From positions 3,130,459 through 3,194,458 of the forward strand of contig PTFA01000085.1 of assembly GCA_003342895.1 (NCBI GenBank): a stretch of 64,000 bases of DNA, written 5' to 3'. The notes under the pieces were generated by a model, which was not told the origin of the DNA, searched no databases, and worked only from the letters and a program-made list of their open reading frames with translations. Both the position numbers and the translations under genes were made by a program. This stretch comes from Casuarius casuarius. Taxonomy: Eukaryota > Chordata > Aves > Casuariiformes > Casuariidae. Of this stretch, positions 25,046 through 39,757 are shown piece after piece (the first letter of the stretch is position 1; each line of letters begins with the position of its first letter).

Positions 25046-26216
25046 GCTAGTTGGGGCTGAGGTAGCAATTTCTAACAGACTACCCAGTACAAGTGTTTCC
25101 AGTTCTAGAATGTGAGCTATAGCCTGTGTTTCCATTCTTCTTGAGATGTAGGCTCTTTATTACAGGGAAAGGCTATCAATGCTGGTGTGAGGAAAGACAG
25201 ACAGTACTCCGTTTTGGTTTGTAAAGCAGAGGCATCTCCAATGTCAGGACATACAGCGAACACGTGGCTAGGGTAAAGAGCATCAGCCAGGAAAGGGACA
25301 AACTGTTGTGAATGCTGCTTCGATACAGTGCGGTGTCTATATATGAAAATAGAGGAGTGTAGCTTTTTAATCTATGCAGATTAATTTGGCTCCCCTGAAC
25401 CATGTGTATATGAAACATTAACTCCTGTTCAAGGAATGAATACAGTGGGTCCTTGCCATTCCTTGTTCTAGCTTTCCTAACAAGAAAGCCAGGCCCTACA
25501 TGCCACTATTGCCCCTTCAGATAAGCCTTACAGGCAGCTTGTACCCTGATATATCTAAGATACCAGGTTACCACATTCTGCTGGTTGGCATATCTTATCC
25601 CTTCATCCTCTCTTATTTTCACTCACCTAAGATCCCCTTACTTTTGTACCCTCAGATAACAGTTTGGATGCTTTCTAATGGAAAGAGCCACTGACTGAAA
25701 ATACCCTTCTGACTTTCTTTAGCTATTATGTGCTCAGGCTTCATTTGCACGTAGGTATACTAGTTACTACTTTATTGTGCATGTTAGAGGTGTTTCAGCT
25801 CAGTCTTAAATTGCAAAGATATTTGCATGAGCATTTCTGGAAAAACCTACAAAGTACTGCACACTTAGGCAATTTGGGAACAACCACGTATCAGCTCAAA
25901 AAACAATCCTGGCACACATAATAATCATACCACACTTGTGCTCCAAGGTCTTAAACGTTGACTGTATGTTGAGAAACTGCCACTTATTGGCTTCTTGTTC
26001 TACTGCTGCTGGTTTTTTTAATTCAAATTTTGAACTTTACTTCTGGTATCAAATTTAAAAAATCATCTAGCTTTATCTCCAACATCTATATCCCAAGCTT
26101 TATATCAGTTTCTGTAACAGGCAACCTTAAAATATTCTCATGGCTTGTAAAATCAGGGCTGACAATAAGTCTTAGAGTAAGCATTATCTGTGTTCAGCTT
26201 TGCAAATGTTGAGTGC

Positions 26217-26234
26217 AAAAAAAAAAAAAAAAAG
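26217..26234 (+). repeat. Poly-A tract (18 A)
   Basis: Pure A run in the large NRG4 intron, with no recognisable retroposon attached. Confidence 0.9.
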
Positions 26235-29120
26235 CCACCCATATCTTTGAAATACAGAAAGAAGGCTCTCAAAATCTGTCTTGTGTAAGACAGAAACAGA
26301 AATATCAACTTCCCCTCAAATAACAATCTTAACTTAATTCTGCATTCCAGTAACTAATGATTATGAGACAGCTGTACATCAGATGCTGAGGCAAACATCT
26401 TTCAGCCTCATGTTTTATGATACACCTGAGGCAGCTGATTTTACATCTTTCTCTGTTCTGCTGCATGTTTATTTATCTAGCACATTTGAACATTCCTGTG
26501 TTTGAAGCTCATCTTGGATATGGTGACAGGTGCATCTTTCGCTGCTGAGAACATTAACTCAGTATTAGAAAAGGAACAAGGGAAGATGGCAGCTGAGCAG
26601 CTTCATGCTTTAACATACCTCAGCTATATTTAAAATCTGCTAAAAAGGTAATCTGCAGAAATGGTAAACAAATATTCTGTTTCTGTTAAATCTCTATCAT
26701 ACATCCAGTTCTGAAGGGTAAAAATAATTGTGAAATGTCTAAAAGTAAACAGTGACTCTTGATGCAGTAGTATGCTACAAAAAATACATTTCTAAAGAAT
26801 GATGCAATTTCCCTATTTCTTAAATTACTTCCGATGATGTTGCATCAGCTACTCTGCACTATGTTCAGCACAACACCTTTAAACATGTGTTTTAAGTTTT
26901 TTACAGCTTTACTAGTCTATTCTTGTCCCATTTCAATGCTGTAATTCCAATGATTCAGCCTTTGATTCTAAAACTCTGACCCAATTTCTCTGTTGGCTGG
27001 AGGTGATCATTTGAGCAACACTTGGAGGCTTTAGGTGGGATCCAGCAGTAACCTGTATTAAAAACTTTGAGCAAGTGTGTGATGATGATGCCAGTCTTAA
27101 GGAAGTTTTAAAGCACCAAATATTTTTCTTAATTCTGCTGAATAATGATGCATTTTTTCTGTTGTTTCTATTCACATCACTGCTGATTACGAAGATATCT
27201 GTGTGTAAACAAAACCTTTCTCATCTATAATTAGCCTTCTTCTCTGACTGATTAAGGGACATGCTTAGAATGAGGACATTCTTAAATAGAAGCATTCTAT
27301 TTAAATCCATATAACTTCATAATCAAACATTAGATACACAAGAAAAATACTTGATAATTTAAATGCAATAAGATTGCCTGAGTATAACAGAGATGCTCTT
27401 AAGATATTACTTTTCTGCTTCAGCAGATTATAAAATCCTCTAGCACCTGAATTATACGTGACTTCATTTAGAGCCCTTTTTAAAGTGGAAATTGTCTATG
27501 CTTACTAGCTTGTGTTGCTAAAGAATGAATGTTCTCAATATTTGTTACTTTATAGCTATTGCATCAAATACATAGTTTGTAAGTACCCTTTCTCAACCAG
27601 TACTACTATGTGTAATGAGGAAGGTATAACTCAAGCTATTCAGTCTAAACATTCTATTTTCTAGCAAACATTTCAATATCAAGAAGGAACTCCTGCTTAA
27701 AAAAACCCTGCACTTTTCAACATGTTTTGCTCTGTGCATGTGTATAGTCCTTATTTTACATCATGTAAAGTTTTTGAGGTCTCATACAGGTAAAAGTTTG
27801 TACCTGGGGTACAAGTTTGAGGTCTAGTAGTTAGAACAAATCATTATAATCAAGCACTCCCGAGTTTTGTCCTCTCCTCTGGATACAATTCTTTGTATGA
27901 CATCAGACAACACACTTCATGACAGTGATGTAGTGAAGTGCTGTGTATATCTTTAAATGAGCATTTACCACAAAAATGTTTTTTTCTCTCCTTATCAGCT
28001 GTATGAGTTTACATGCTTGAGTTCACAAGTTTAGATTGAGCTGTCCCAAATAAAACAAAAGAAAGATCTACTTGAATTAGGAGTTTCTTAAAAGATTTTT
28101 TTCTTCAACTGTTTCATCCTATTATAGCTCAAGGTTGAAAGATATTACGAGAAAATAAAAAAGGAACAGAAGTTGCCGAGGAAATAGAAAGGTGGTATCC
28201 TTGAATGTATGTGATAGATTTCTGAATGTCTTTTAGTATATTAAGTAAATCCATCACATTAACCATAACTTATCTTGATGAACAATAATTCCAAATTAGT
28301 AAATGCAAAACCAAGAAAAATTGAGAACTTAATCAGGTATCTTCTTATGTCTTTATAAATAATAGAATAAAAGAATAGGGTTGTATTTATGCATGGAAGG
28401 GATCCACATGCAAAAGATAGGAAGTATTGCTTTATCCAGTGTGCTACATGGGCTCCAAAAGGGAAAATGGTCCCATAAACTAATGGTGTAAGAAGTATCT
28501 GCATAGGCTGTCTTCATATTTCTTTAGCAAGTAGAATTTGGTTGTCACTTTAAAGCTGCCCTCTGAGTGTCTCGGTGAGATTCAGAGGACACTAAGTCTT
28601 GAATTATGTGTGTTGTCTTCCCCTGCTCCCACCAAGAAAAGATTATATTCCTATTCGTGCCTTCTCATTTTGTTCAGGTCATGCCATTTTTGTGTTATAA
28701 AAAATTTTTGCAATATAATTCATCTAAAAGAAAAATAGGTGATGTACTTTGCCTTCCTGAATGCCTTTGCTACAGTCTGTTCTCCATGAAGCAAAGGGTA
28801 TTTTGTTCCTTTCTGTACTGTAATGAGGGGAGGAAATACGGCTCTAAATATAGATGTCATCCTGAATGCATACATAACTGAGTACAGTTACATCTGTCAA
28901 ACAGCCACTTTTGCCCAAGTATACATGTTTGTTTTTCTCATATTGCCATCTCTGTGAGCTAAATTAATAATCTTAGCATGAATCAATGAATTTGGGACAG
29001 CCATAGGTAATATGCATTTCTTCATATAATATTCTAACAGTAACTTCTTAAGCAAAATGGAGAAATAGTCTTTAAACAGCTGCTGTTGAATATTTAAACA
29101 CAAATTCTAGTTTTGCTGAC

Positions 29121-29214
29121 CTGCAGAATGGACTGGATACAGTAGGAATCATATAACAAATTCCTCCATTTAGACAAAAAGATCCATAACTGGTGCCACA
29201 GAGTTCTTCATGAT
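29121..29214 (-). CDS. NRG4: NRG4 exon: first half of EGF domain
   Basis: Reading down from 29214, after a TATTGTAG acceptor, two bases complete a codon (aspartate in mammals); then HEELCGTSYGSFCLNGGICY and IPTVSSPFC follow, ending in the split arginine before the GTCAGC donor. Four of the six EGF cysteines are here with C-x7-C-x5-C-x10-C spacing; joined to the next exon the full EGF pattern C-R-C-x8-C is complete. CLNGG and IPT..SPFCRC are characteristic of neuregulin-4. The phase requires an upstream exon ending one base into a codon, as in mammals, where the start exon encodes only Met-Pro-Thr plus one base. I could not find that exon. The EGF domain is the ERBB4-binding part. No damaging change is seen. 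Confidence 0.95.
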
Positions 29215-29590
29215 CTACAATATAAAATCAAAACAAACACAGAGAAAAACAGACTTGCATACTTTCATCAATAAAAGGAAATCTTAAATTATACTCGGGG
29301 GGAGGGGGAACGACGACAAAGGGGTGCTTTCTAAAAACCCTATGAACAATAAGGAATCAGTCTTGCCTTCTAGACCAGCAGCATATAGCACTGTCTATCT
29401 TACAGAATTGTTTTATATGCCTATATAAAAAAAGATTGCAGATGTATCACCATACCAGATATCAAGCACTGAAATTATATGAATAAATGTAAACAATTTC
29501 TTTTGCAATGAGAGGAACTTTTGAATTCTCCACTACATTATTTCTTTCATGACCACAGACCATACTGAGTACAGTGATTCACATGCTTAC

Positions 29591-29651
29591 CTATATGAAG
29601 TCTGGCTTCTACTGTTCCTGTGGCACAAACTGCCTTTAGCTTAGCTAGCTT
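29591..29651 (-). other. Possible extra upstream NRG4 exon (unproven)
   Basis: Reading down from 29651, a good acceptor (pyrimidine-rich, CTCACAG) is followed by 61 bases and a near-perfect donor (ATAG then GTAAGC). The stretch has no stop in the frame that would join the EGF exon 377 bases away (it reads KLAKLKAVCATGTVEARLHI) and ends with a one-base overhang G, which is the phase needed to rebuild the aspartate. It has no ATG, so it would need another exon before it, or be 5' UTR. Chance matches of this quality do occur in 15 kb of intron. Confidence 0.2.
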
Positions 29652-32600
29652 CTGTGAGAGAACCAGAGTCAGTATAGATAATCCCACAATATTCCCAGCT
29701 GTGGACCAGGGCATTCTGAGAGTGCTTTAGGCCATATCAAGAACGGGATAATTGCCCAATTGGACACCAACAGTTTTGTCCCAATCAGCTGAGAACCTAG
29801 CCTGTTAAGTGTCACTGATGCAGAAAACCGCCTGTTACAATGTAATTTCCAACAAGTTGTTTTTTTATATGCTGCTTCTATGAACTGTTAATGTTAAACC
29901 CAATAAGGTATTCTAATAAAACATCTAGTCCAGGATACCGATGTTGGCGTTCATAAAGCAGTTGATCATTTTATGCTTAAATTGCATATCTAAATGCAAA
30001 ATTTCACTATCGTAGAAAGCAGTCTAAATTTGGAAGTTGGACTGCATATATTCATGGTATGTTTAATATGTCAGTAACTGATTTTTTTAATATATATATT
30101 CAATTTTATTAAACCACTACCTCAGTCAAAAGAAAAATAGAACAGTCTTCTGACATCACAAGCCTGAGAATCATGTGTTACCTCACACCTTAGGTGTTGT
30201 TTTTGCTGTTATTTCTTCTGGAAGTTCTGAAAATAAGAATTCAGCTGTCTCACTATTTATGTATAGAAGATGTGCTCTGTACAAAATAGTGTTTAAAAGA
30301 AACTAAGAATTTCACTTTTTATTTGTTCCTCAGGAAACAGAGTTGGTGTTCCCCTTTATTCTTAAAGTAATGTGAGGAAGTGTGACTATAAGATGTCTTA
30401 CATGAGAGGGAGCTTCTATAGGCTCTGTGCATAAAACAGGCAGGACACTTTTAATAATACTTGGACTGCTTAGCTACTCTAAACCCTGTGCAACAGATGT
30501 GTTGTGCATCCTGTTATCAACTGGATCATCTCTAGTCATTCCACTCTCCCAGTCTTTTCATACGTTCTTGCATTTCCACAATGGCATGTTGACATAGGAG
30601 TGTCAGTTTTACCACTTTAAGACCAAGGCAGCTATACCAGAGTTCAATAGGAATTCAGTTTCATGTCTGTGTTATTGAAGTGCTAGGATTCAAAAGGTAA
30701 TTGGACCTCTTTGCACATGTGCAGTTAAATTAAGGGAACTAGAGGGTGGAATTAAGGCTGGGAAGACTGTTCACATTTGACCTTGGTGCACTGGCACAGG
30801 ATGTGGCACAACAGAAAATTGTTCAGCCCTTCCCTGTTAAAAGTTACATGGAAATTTATTTTAACTCTAAAGCTTTATGTGCTTGCCTACTGGCAAATCA
30901 TTTACCGCAAGTTCACTATTAAAAGTCTCTTAAAATTATTTTGCGTGGGTAACAATATATTTTCAATAGGAATAAAATGGCAATAGAAAAAACAAGTAGG
31001 CTTTTAATATAAGAACTATAAATTATTTAATTCTAGTCTATTCAAATACAATGAAACTTCTGTAACAGTGTAATTAGATTGAAGGCCTTGTCCTTCATTA
31101 AATGAAGAGAGGACATGGAATACATAGGGTATCAGGCTTTTTATCCAATTTTAAGAAGCAAGAGAGACAAGGTAAACATGGCAAGTCTCTCAACACTGAC
31201 CTGCTCTCAATTCCCTTAAACATCTGAGGGAGCTAAGTGTTGCTGAAATTCTGCCAGATGGAAGGGCCTGCCGGTGGGAGGCCCCATAGAAACATGCCTT
31301 TAGGCAGGTCATGGAAAGCCTTCAGAGAAATTTTCATGAGTATTAACATGAACTTCTTAACCCCTCTGAACTCCTGCTGTATAGTTCTACACCTTTTCTT
31401 CATCTTTATGCAGAAGTAGGCCTGGCTCCCTGTTTCATACTGGAATAGCAGTNTAGTATCAAAGAAAACTAGATGCCTCAGACATGCTCACAAATGTTCT
31501 GAAATCTGCAAGATTCTCAGTTCTGGTGTGATTTGCATATTAAGGACTAGCTCTGCAGTCCAACTAGACATTTCTCTATTCTGCAAAATGCCTCAGGCAC
31601 TTTGGCTTAGGCCTGTTAGGGAAAGGTGAGAAAGAGAAGAAAAAGCGCATAAGAAGCCTTCAAAGCCCTTTAGACTGTAATTACAGACAATTTCTCTGTG
31701 CTGCATGCTATTTCTTTCTAGAGATGGACATCTTTCCAATCCTAAAGGAAAAATGATAACATTAATTTTACCAATAATGGGATATTTGAAGAAACCTCTG
31801 TATGTTCATGTAGGTCAGGTGCCCCATCACCTATCTGATTGTGCTTTTCAGTAATTCTATTCTGAACATTAATCAGCGCTACTACTTATTAAAAGTACTG
31901 AAGTAACACAGTATAAAGTAGACCACACACTTAGGAAAGAGGGGAAAAAAAGAAAATTCAATATGTTGTAACACTAAAAGCAACTTATTAATTACTAATT
32001 AATAGTGGGTTTTGGTATTATTCAACACTATTACTGTACGGTAATCCATACCTGCTTTACTTAAATGCAGTAGCCTGGACCAAATTTGAAAGCTATAGCT
32101 CTGTTTATAGGCAGGAGTGTATGAAAGCAACAGTTTATCCCTTTAAATGTATTGTCAATGACACTGAAGAATATGATGGAGTATCAGAAGGGGTTCAATA
32201 CAAGGAAAACCTCACTTGCATTAGCACCAGGGAATCCTGACTCCTGAGAGTAAAGCTTATGTTGTATATGCTCTAATCTGCTGCCAAGATAAGCTGATAT
32301 AACCAGAATTGCTATCTCTGTTTTTATTTTGATTCTATTAGGCCTATTTGATAGGGAAATCTGTATTTGATTTAGAGAGGATGTGTTATGTTTTTTTCAT
32401 GAGTTAATAAATCACTTTAAGCATACAATTGCATTTTTAGATTAGAAAGTCAAATGTATACTACACTGACTAGTATAATCAAGATAGAAAAGTTTAACAA
32501 GTCAAGTGACAATGGGTAATTGAAAGGTTATATCTTCCTTTTTTTTTAAATTAATACCACTGTAGAAATGCTGTTTTACATCATGTATATCTGTATTTTG

Positions 32601-32861
32601 ATATACCCTTCTATATGAGAGATTAAAAGTTACTTTAACATTTTTTTTGCTGATGGCAGGGAGAACCTGGGGAACGAAATAAAATTGTTCCTGATAACTT
32701 TAGACTATGAATAGTTAAAATTGGCAGAGGTAATAGCAGCCTCTAAATATCCTGATTTTTCAAGTATTCTTTTTGAGGACAAGCACAAAACCCTGCCCCC
32801 ATACTATCTTGTCTGTTCCCAGTTAAACTTTTGTCACCTGAGTGTCCTTTCTTTAAAAGGA

Positions 32862-32884
32862 AAACAAACAAACAAACAAACAAA
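32862..32884 (+). repeat. (AAAC)n microsatellite
   Basis: About 5.75 perfect copies of AAAC. Short and probably variable between individuals. Confidence 0.9.
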
Positions 32885-35800
32885 TGTTCAACACCACCTT
32901 AACCCCCAGAGAGCCAAACTGGCCCTGATAATCCATATGTTGACTCAGCTGTCTAGCCTTGTTCAGAGGCTAAACTACTATAGGCTGCCTAAGCTTGAAG
33001 TCTGCTAAAACAAAAAGAGGAGAGGGGGAATGTTGACAGGAGATAAAGGGGCTGCTTCATGCTTCCTGACTTACAAGCAACTTTGGACTGTATGCTAATC
33101 AATCCCAAAAGCTGAGATATTAGGACTGACCAAAGCAAGCCTTCCGCAGAGAACTTGTAGCACTGATTGGCGAGCGCTAGTTTGTTGGCGAGTAAGTGAA
33201 GATGGCTCTGTGGAGCAGCTGTGACGTTCCCAGTGACAGCTGCTGAAATCAATGCAATTTTAATGAATTCTACACACACACGTGCGTGCATAGACACACA
33301 CTCACACCCTGAGCAAAAAGACTTGAAAGAAATTACCTGTTCGCATATTATTCTGACAACAACTTTTATTCTTGGTATCAGAGGCTATTCTTCTAAAACA
33401 GCACCTAAAGACAAACATTCAAATTTAGCATGTCTTTATCAATCCTTTTGATTTCCTCCCCCACCTCTGTTCTGACTAAATAGGTATATGAATGCATCTT
33501 TCAGTATTGCTCTTAAGGCACTTGTACTTCTACAGCAATATACTGTTACATTACATGTAGGTTTCATTAATTCACAGCTAATGGCAAACATTCAAGTGTA
33601 CTGTCAAGCTCAGCGAATCTTTAAGAGCACTGCTACAGATTAAAAACAAATTTGCACTAAGACATGTTCAAATGATGAAAAACTTGAAAAACTGTGCCAT
33701 GGATATTCAGAATTGTAATACGTCATGCTTTAGAAAATCTACGTTATATCTCTGGCTAGCTAATTAAATTGTCATTTGAACCATGAAAATCAGTGCATAT
33801 AATGAGCCAGTCCTCAGACTGACATAATTATACACTCGGGTAAGATCTCGATGGTAGAATTTTTGCATTTTGCAAATAAGAACTTCCTGATTTATAATTT
33901 CTGGGAGAGAGCATGCGTTTCACTTGAGTGTTTCTTATGTCTGGACGTCAGGTGAAACTAGTAATCCAGCCTTACCAGAGAACTTAACAGACCTCAGCAA
34001 GGTCTAGACTTGGATGATTATTTTTAAAATATGGAATAGGAACTCTGGACAGAAATCAATCTTCACTTGACAGAGATTAAAAAAAAAAAACTTATCCTGT
34101 GGAGAGGCCAACTCTATAACTATCTACTATCACTATATTTTTGTTTACTTGTATGGCATTCAGTTGTGTAGCCAAGGTTTACTAAAGCAAATAGATCACT
34201 GAACACTGAACAGGTTCTTACTCAACAATGTTTGCTTTTTTATTTCTTAATTATATTTAAAAATGTACATGCTGTTTTTAAAACTTAAAAATAAACTTAA
34301 AAATATTTAGGCAAACTGTCCTATGTTAGAAGAAATGGAGAAATGCAGAGCAGGAAAAGCAGCCTTATTTCTTTCACCTTTAAAAAGGGATGGAGTATTT
34401 GTTCTCCCTGTACCATCTATCTGAAAGTTCCTTCTCAATTTAATGACTTTTGACCATCAAATGATCAAATAAAATTAATCGACTTTACTAGAAATAATTG
34501 CCTACACTTCAGTCTTTAATAGTACAAAAGAAACTTTCTGTAGATGCCCCTTTCAAAAATTTAAATACTTGTACTTACTGTATAAGCAGACCGTTCTGTT
34601 TTTCATGGGACCTTAAATGGCTTCTCTAGTTCTTTGTGTCCTGTCCATACAAGAAAATCTGAAATGGCAGTTCCCTGCGATTCCAGGCTGTAACAGCAAG
34701 GTCCCCACCCTAAGGCTGTCCTGCTCTTCGGCTGTCGCACAGATACGCAGCTTTGCTTACTTTGTGTACACAACCAAGCACAATTAAAATGGCATGTGGC
34801 ACCAAGAAACAAACCAATATGATTCAATACAGAATTAAAATCCTGGGGGTTTTGTTTGTTTTCTCCTCAATAAATAAATCATCCTGGAGGTGCATATTTT
34901 CATGCATATTGAGATCTGGATTCCAATGTATTGCTGAAGCTTCAAATTTACAGGATGATATAGTGCAATGTGGGTGAGGTTGCAGCAAACACACATACAG
35001 AAACCAAGTATGGACTAGGGTAACACCCCATTATACTCACAGAATCAGGTGCATATTTTTCTAGAATTACCAGTACTGCAATTTAGAGTTGAATGCAAAA
35101 CATTCATGTAATGCAATTTATATAAACTGCATCATAAAAATAATAGGCTGCAGCCAAGAAACTGATTAAAAGATCTATTTTATTAGAGCAAACAGTCCTT
35201 TTAAATTTACCTTCCCTTTTTTTCAGAATGTGCCACAAAACTACATAATATCTAATAGCTCTTAAAACAGAATAGGAGAGATATATAACAGTATATAAAT
35301 AGGATATATAACCTAAATTTCAGACTTTACCAGATTTAGTTAGGTTGTGATCCCTTGAACTGCCAAAATAATTGGATTTTGCTGCTGCCAAAAGGAGATT
35401 TCATATCTTGTTTCCTTCATCTCATTGCCAGCTATGTATCCCACCATCTCTCTGGTGCTGCTACTGGCGTATGTTGAACCTTTGTTTTTTTTCCCCAAAC
35501 TTTAATTTGCCCACATACTCAAAGAAGTACCGGCGGGAGGGAAGCTGGTTGTGTGCCTTCCAACAGGGAAGGGCAAATACTTCCTAAGAACAATCCAAGG
35601 GGATGCGTGTGTGTATGCATAATTCTATTCTGTGTTTAAGTTCTGATAATAAGTATTGCAATTTGGGGTTAAAGATAATGTTTAGAAGAGATGTTGCTGA
35701 CAACATAATTTTTTAAAAAGATTGGTACATAAATCATTAGGCAGTCATGTATTTATATGTAAATGTTTTTCTCTGGAGTGTTTCACTCTTATTAGAAGTT

Positions 35801-38800
35801 TAAATATGTATAACAAATCAGAGTCCTAAAAAGAATAAACTGGACTCTACCTCATTAGAAAAATGTGCTGATACATTGGAAGGAAAAAGAAAATCTATAG
35901 TATAAATTGTTGCTAAACGTTATACTAATTTGTTTCCATCTGAACACTGAATGACACTTGCAACACAAGGGATCATTTGTGTATCTACCCAACATTTTCC
36001 ATACTCAATGTCTTATTTTAAAACATGGTTGTAATATATGCCCACAGAATTTAGGAATGCAATCCTATATGTGCTCAAATATTTGTTGCGTTATCTTGGG
36101 AGCTGTTTGAAAGATTACTTCCTGTATCAAGTTTGAGACTAGTTTAATCTGAAATTGAAAATATAACTGTTTTACTCTGTCAGCTTACTTTGAAAGAATT
36201 TCAGATAGCTATCCAAAGTATAGCTGATCGTCAACAAACACAGTCTTGGTAAGGTCCTCTGTTGTTTTACCCTTTTTCCTAAATCTTTGTCATCTGAACT
36301 GAAATTAATAATACATTGCTTTAAAGATTGCAGTATGTACATTAAAATTGTCATTTATGTACTCTGCAGTGATACTATTTCAGCCTCTTCAATTACTTGA
36401 AAGTTTTGTGCTTCTTTATCTTTGTATTCTGGAGCTGTTAACAAGGGCATCAGTTCAGCAAAAGGATTTAAATCACATGTTTAGGATTAGCCATATCCTA
36501 CTCCTATTTAAATCAGTAAGTTAACAGTGCGTTCAAGTACTTTGCTGAACTGGGCCTATGAAGCATGAACTCTATGTATATCTATGTATTCTGCTGAATG
36601 CCGCAAGTATGATGGAAATAACAGGTTACTGCTCTGTGGTAGAGAAACCATAGGTTAAAGTGAGCCACACGGGAAAATTCATACACTTTAGTGCTTCTTG
36701 GGCACTTCAACATTAGGGGAAAGAATTTTTTTTTTTTTGATCGTGGGAACTGCTAGTGGACTTTTTGGCAGATCGAGGACTCCCTGAGACACAAAACTGC
36801 ACTGAAGGTAGGCGATGGGTTCAGTTCTTTAGCAGAAACACATGCTAACTATATGGCTGTATTGGAGGCTGGGAAAAGTTTTCTGAACAAAAGACTCATT
36901 AGATTTATCTTTAAAAGAACCCATGTGCATTACTCCCCACATACCTTCAACAGTGAATCCTCTCTGTCACTTATTTCTTGTGTACTTCTAATGGCTAGCT
37001 ATTCTAAGCATCCATGAGACACAGCAGCTCCAAAAGATGATTATTGGAAGTTTTAATGAGACAGGCAGATAAAAAGAATGCACTGAACAAATATTTGTTT
37101 TTATTTTGTGGTTCTTTGCTATCTGAACAGTCTTAATTAATGTCCACATAAGCTCTCCCCCCAAAATAAGATCACTTCAGTTACGTGATTATTTCAAAAA
37201 TACGCTGTTGCTCATTCAGATTAGGTTGCACATAACAGCTTTGTTCAACAATTGGCTTTTATTGCATTATGAATTCCTAACTTTTTTTTTTTTTTAAGAC
37301 CAAAAGAAGTAAAATCTCATTCTGTCTCCATACAGAACCTAAATATTTGTGTACTGAAAAAACAGAAGATAGTATTTTCAGGAATTGGCCTATCCACTAG
37401 TAGGCTAAACTTAAATTTCATTTTGAGATATGTCTCTCTTATCTATCAAGCAGACAGTAGTCTTCCATCAGCATTAGAGTAAAATGCACCTCAAACTGCT
37501 TGAAAGAGGAGAGATAATTGTCCTAATCGGGTAGCTCATTTTGTACTTTATGAGGAAGAGCATAGAAGGAAGAAGAGAGTCTCCAGTGGAAACAGTGATT
37601 GCCACTGTCCCTGTCTTTCCACTTCTCTAACATACTTCCATGAAAGAGCCAAATTGTCAAAGGCTTTGAAGGTAGGACCTAACAATAATTAAGTAATAAC
37701 TCAGCCAGACATTGGATTCATGTAAGTTTTCTACAAAGTTCAGAGTATGTTTGAGTGGTTTGGGTTTTTTTCCTCAAAGCGGCCACAGCACAGCTGTGAA
37801 AGACCCTGCAGCAGCTTGCCCAGTTAATGAGCGCTGTATCCCACTACTGCCATCATTAGAAAGCTCAAAAGTTCACCAATTCCTAGTCTCATGAGTTGCA
37901 CACAATACTGTTTTTCTTTCAATATAGAATCCTTATTGTGAGGTTTGTGATCTGAGTGCAAGAAGATCAAAAGGGGGGTAAGCTGCTTGTGACTGTAAAA
38001 GAACATCTTTTTTCCTCCTCTGTTTTGGCCAACTACTGTACTCTGATCTATATCTGCTGTAGTCTTAATATGGGAGTACTTTAGGAGTTGACTCCAGCTA
38101 CTAGCTGCTTTTAGGTTTACATTAGCTATGCACAAATCTTTTAAGTGGGAAAACAGTCAAGTGACATATATATTTTAATATGAGTTTAAATTAGTTCTAC
38201 GTACTAGATTTTTTTCTAATATAGTTAATTTCCTATTATACACATGCAGAACACATCAGTGATAACTGTTTTATTAACAAGGTATATAACGTATATAACA
38301 TAATACACTTGTATGTATAGCAGCATGATATAACTATAATCTATACATAATGCTGATATAAATAATAGATTGGTTTTCTATAGATAATCCTCTAAAATAT
38401 GTAAGGCACTTCTCCTTGGAAGAAGATCATTGTCACTTCTGAAAACCAGTATTCAGAAAGAACAAGTGACAACTATGAAAATCTTGCACTACCAGATTTT
38501 TCCGTGAGAAACGGTAATCCTTTTTTAGACAAAACTTCCAATAATCTCTATTGTTAGTCAACAATCCTTCTCATTTCCAGTAAATTCAGTAGCTGTTTTT
38601 CAGTGCAAGTGGGACTGCGATATCAGGTACTGCAGACCCCAACCTTTGTTTAGCTTAATCTTTCAAAAAATAATCTACACTATTCAGACAGCATTAAAAG
38701 AAATCATTATTTAAGAGAGAAAACATTTGTCTGTTTCTCACTGTAGTGCTTCTTCACACTGAATTGTGAATTATTCCAGGATACTATGCCCAGTCTTGGA

Positions 38801-38892
38801 CTGTTAAAAGGAAATATTTTGCTCTCAGGTGTAGCAATTTTTTTATTCCCAAATGTCAGCTGGCAGAGAAAAGCTGGAATAAGCACTCTCAT

Positions 38893-39757
38893 CTAGCTTG
38901 TAGATGACACCTAACTGGAGGGAAAAGCCAACGTGCTTGAGGGCAAAGCTGCCTTTCAGGAGAACCTAGACAGGCTAGAGGATGGGCCGTCAGGAGCCTT
39001 ATGATATTGATCAAAAGTGCAAATGTGGAGTCCTGCCCTTGGAAAGGAATAACTCCTTACAACACTACAGGCTAGGGACTGAGCAGCTGGGGGCAGCTCT
39101 GCTGAAAAGGCCCTGAGGGTCTCAGCAGACAGCAAGCTGCATGTGAACCCTGGCAGCAAAGGTGGCCACCAGCATCCTGAGCTGCATGAACAGGACTGCA
39201 GCTGTGCAGCAAGGGAAGTGACTGTCCCCCTCTGCTCAGCACTCATTAGGCCCCATCTGGAACACCGTGTCCAGGTTTGGGTCCCCCAGTACCAGAAAGA
39301 CTGGAGCTTTAGCTGGAGCTCAGCGAAGCGTCACAAGACAGTCAGGGGCTGGAGCACTTGCCCTGTGAGGGGAGGCCGAGGCAACTGGATTTCTTCAGCC
39401 CAGAGAGATGGCTTGGAAAGGGCACAGCAGCCTTCCACCACCTACGTGGAGGGTGTCAGGGCAGAGCCAGGCTCTTCACAGAGATGCGTGGCAGGAGGAG
39501 GAGAGATGACAAACCCAAACTGCAACAAGAGGGGTTCAGACAGGACGGAAGGAAAAACTTGTCCCCTAGGACAATGAAGCCCTGGAACAGGTTGCCCAGG
39601 GAGGCTGTGCGGTCTCTACCCTTGGAGGTTTTTGAGACCAGCCTGGAGAAAGCCCCGAACAACACCCTGAACAACCTGGTCTGATCTCACAGCTGACCTT
39701 GCCTTCAGCAGAAGGCTGGGCTAGAGATCTCCTTTCCAACCTGAATTATTCCATGCT
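38893..39757 (+). mobile_element. 5'-truncated CR1 LINE
   Basis: The sequence begins within the reverse transcriptase palm: LVDDT at about 38897-38911 stands for the FADDTKL motif of CR1. Then come remnants of the CR1 ORF2 C-terminus: a YRLGTEQLG-like block near 39067-39093, an SADSKL block, and SALIRPHLEHRVQVW at 39236-39280 (usual SALVRPHLEYCVQFW). The CR1 3' part follows, with the GGAACAGGTTGCCCAGGGAGG block near 39583-39603 and an ending like the CR1 terminus (CTTTCCAACCTGAATTATTC, about 39729-39748). Several frameshifts and stops break the frame, so it cannot move. Truncation at the 5' end is the normal fate of CR1 copies. It lies antisense to NRG4. The minus-strand open frames over it are shadows. 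Confidence 0.93.

Larger units (their letters stand above)
17181..29120 (-). other. NRG4: NRG4 intron between the two EGF-half exons
   Basis: An 11.9 kb intron with donor GTCAGC (29120 downward) and acceptor TTTCCCAG (17181-17182). An intron splitting the EGF domain at the CRC motif is typical of the neuregulin family. It holds three long A-tracts (18239-18265, 25026-25045, 26217-26234), a short AGC repeat at 21314-21330 and an alternating purine-pyrimidine inverted repeat at 22908-22949. Open frames up to 135 codons (17785-18192, - strand) match no family I recognise. Confidence 0.85.

Noticed and set aside
38956..39674. Open frames of 72-144 codons on both strands
   Set aside because: They lie on the decayed CR1 copy. 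The plus-strand ones contain CR1 ORF2 remnants, the minus-strand ones are shadows; no host gene.
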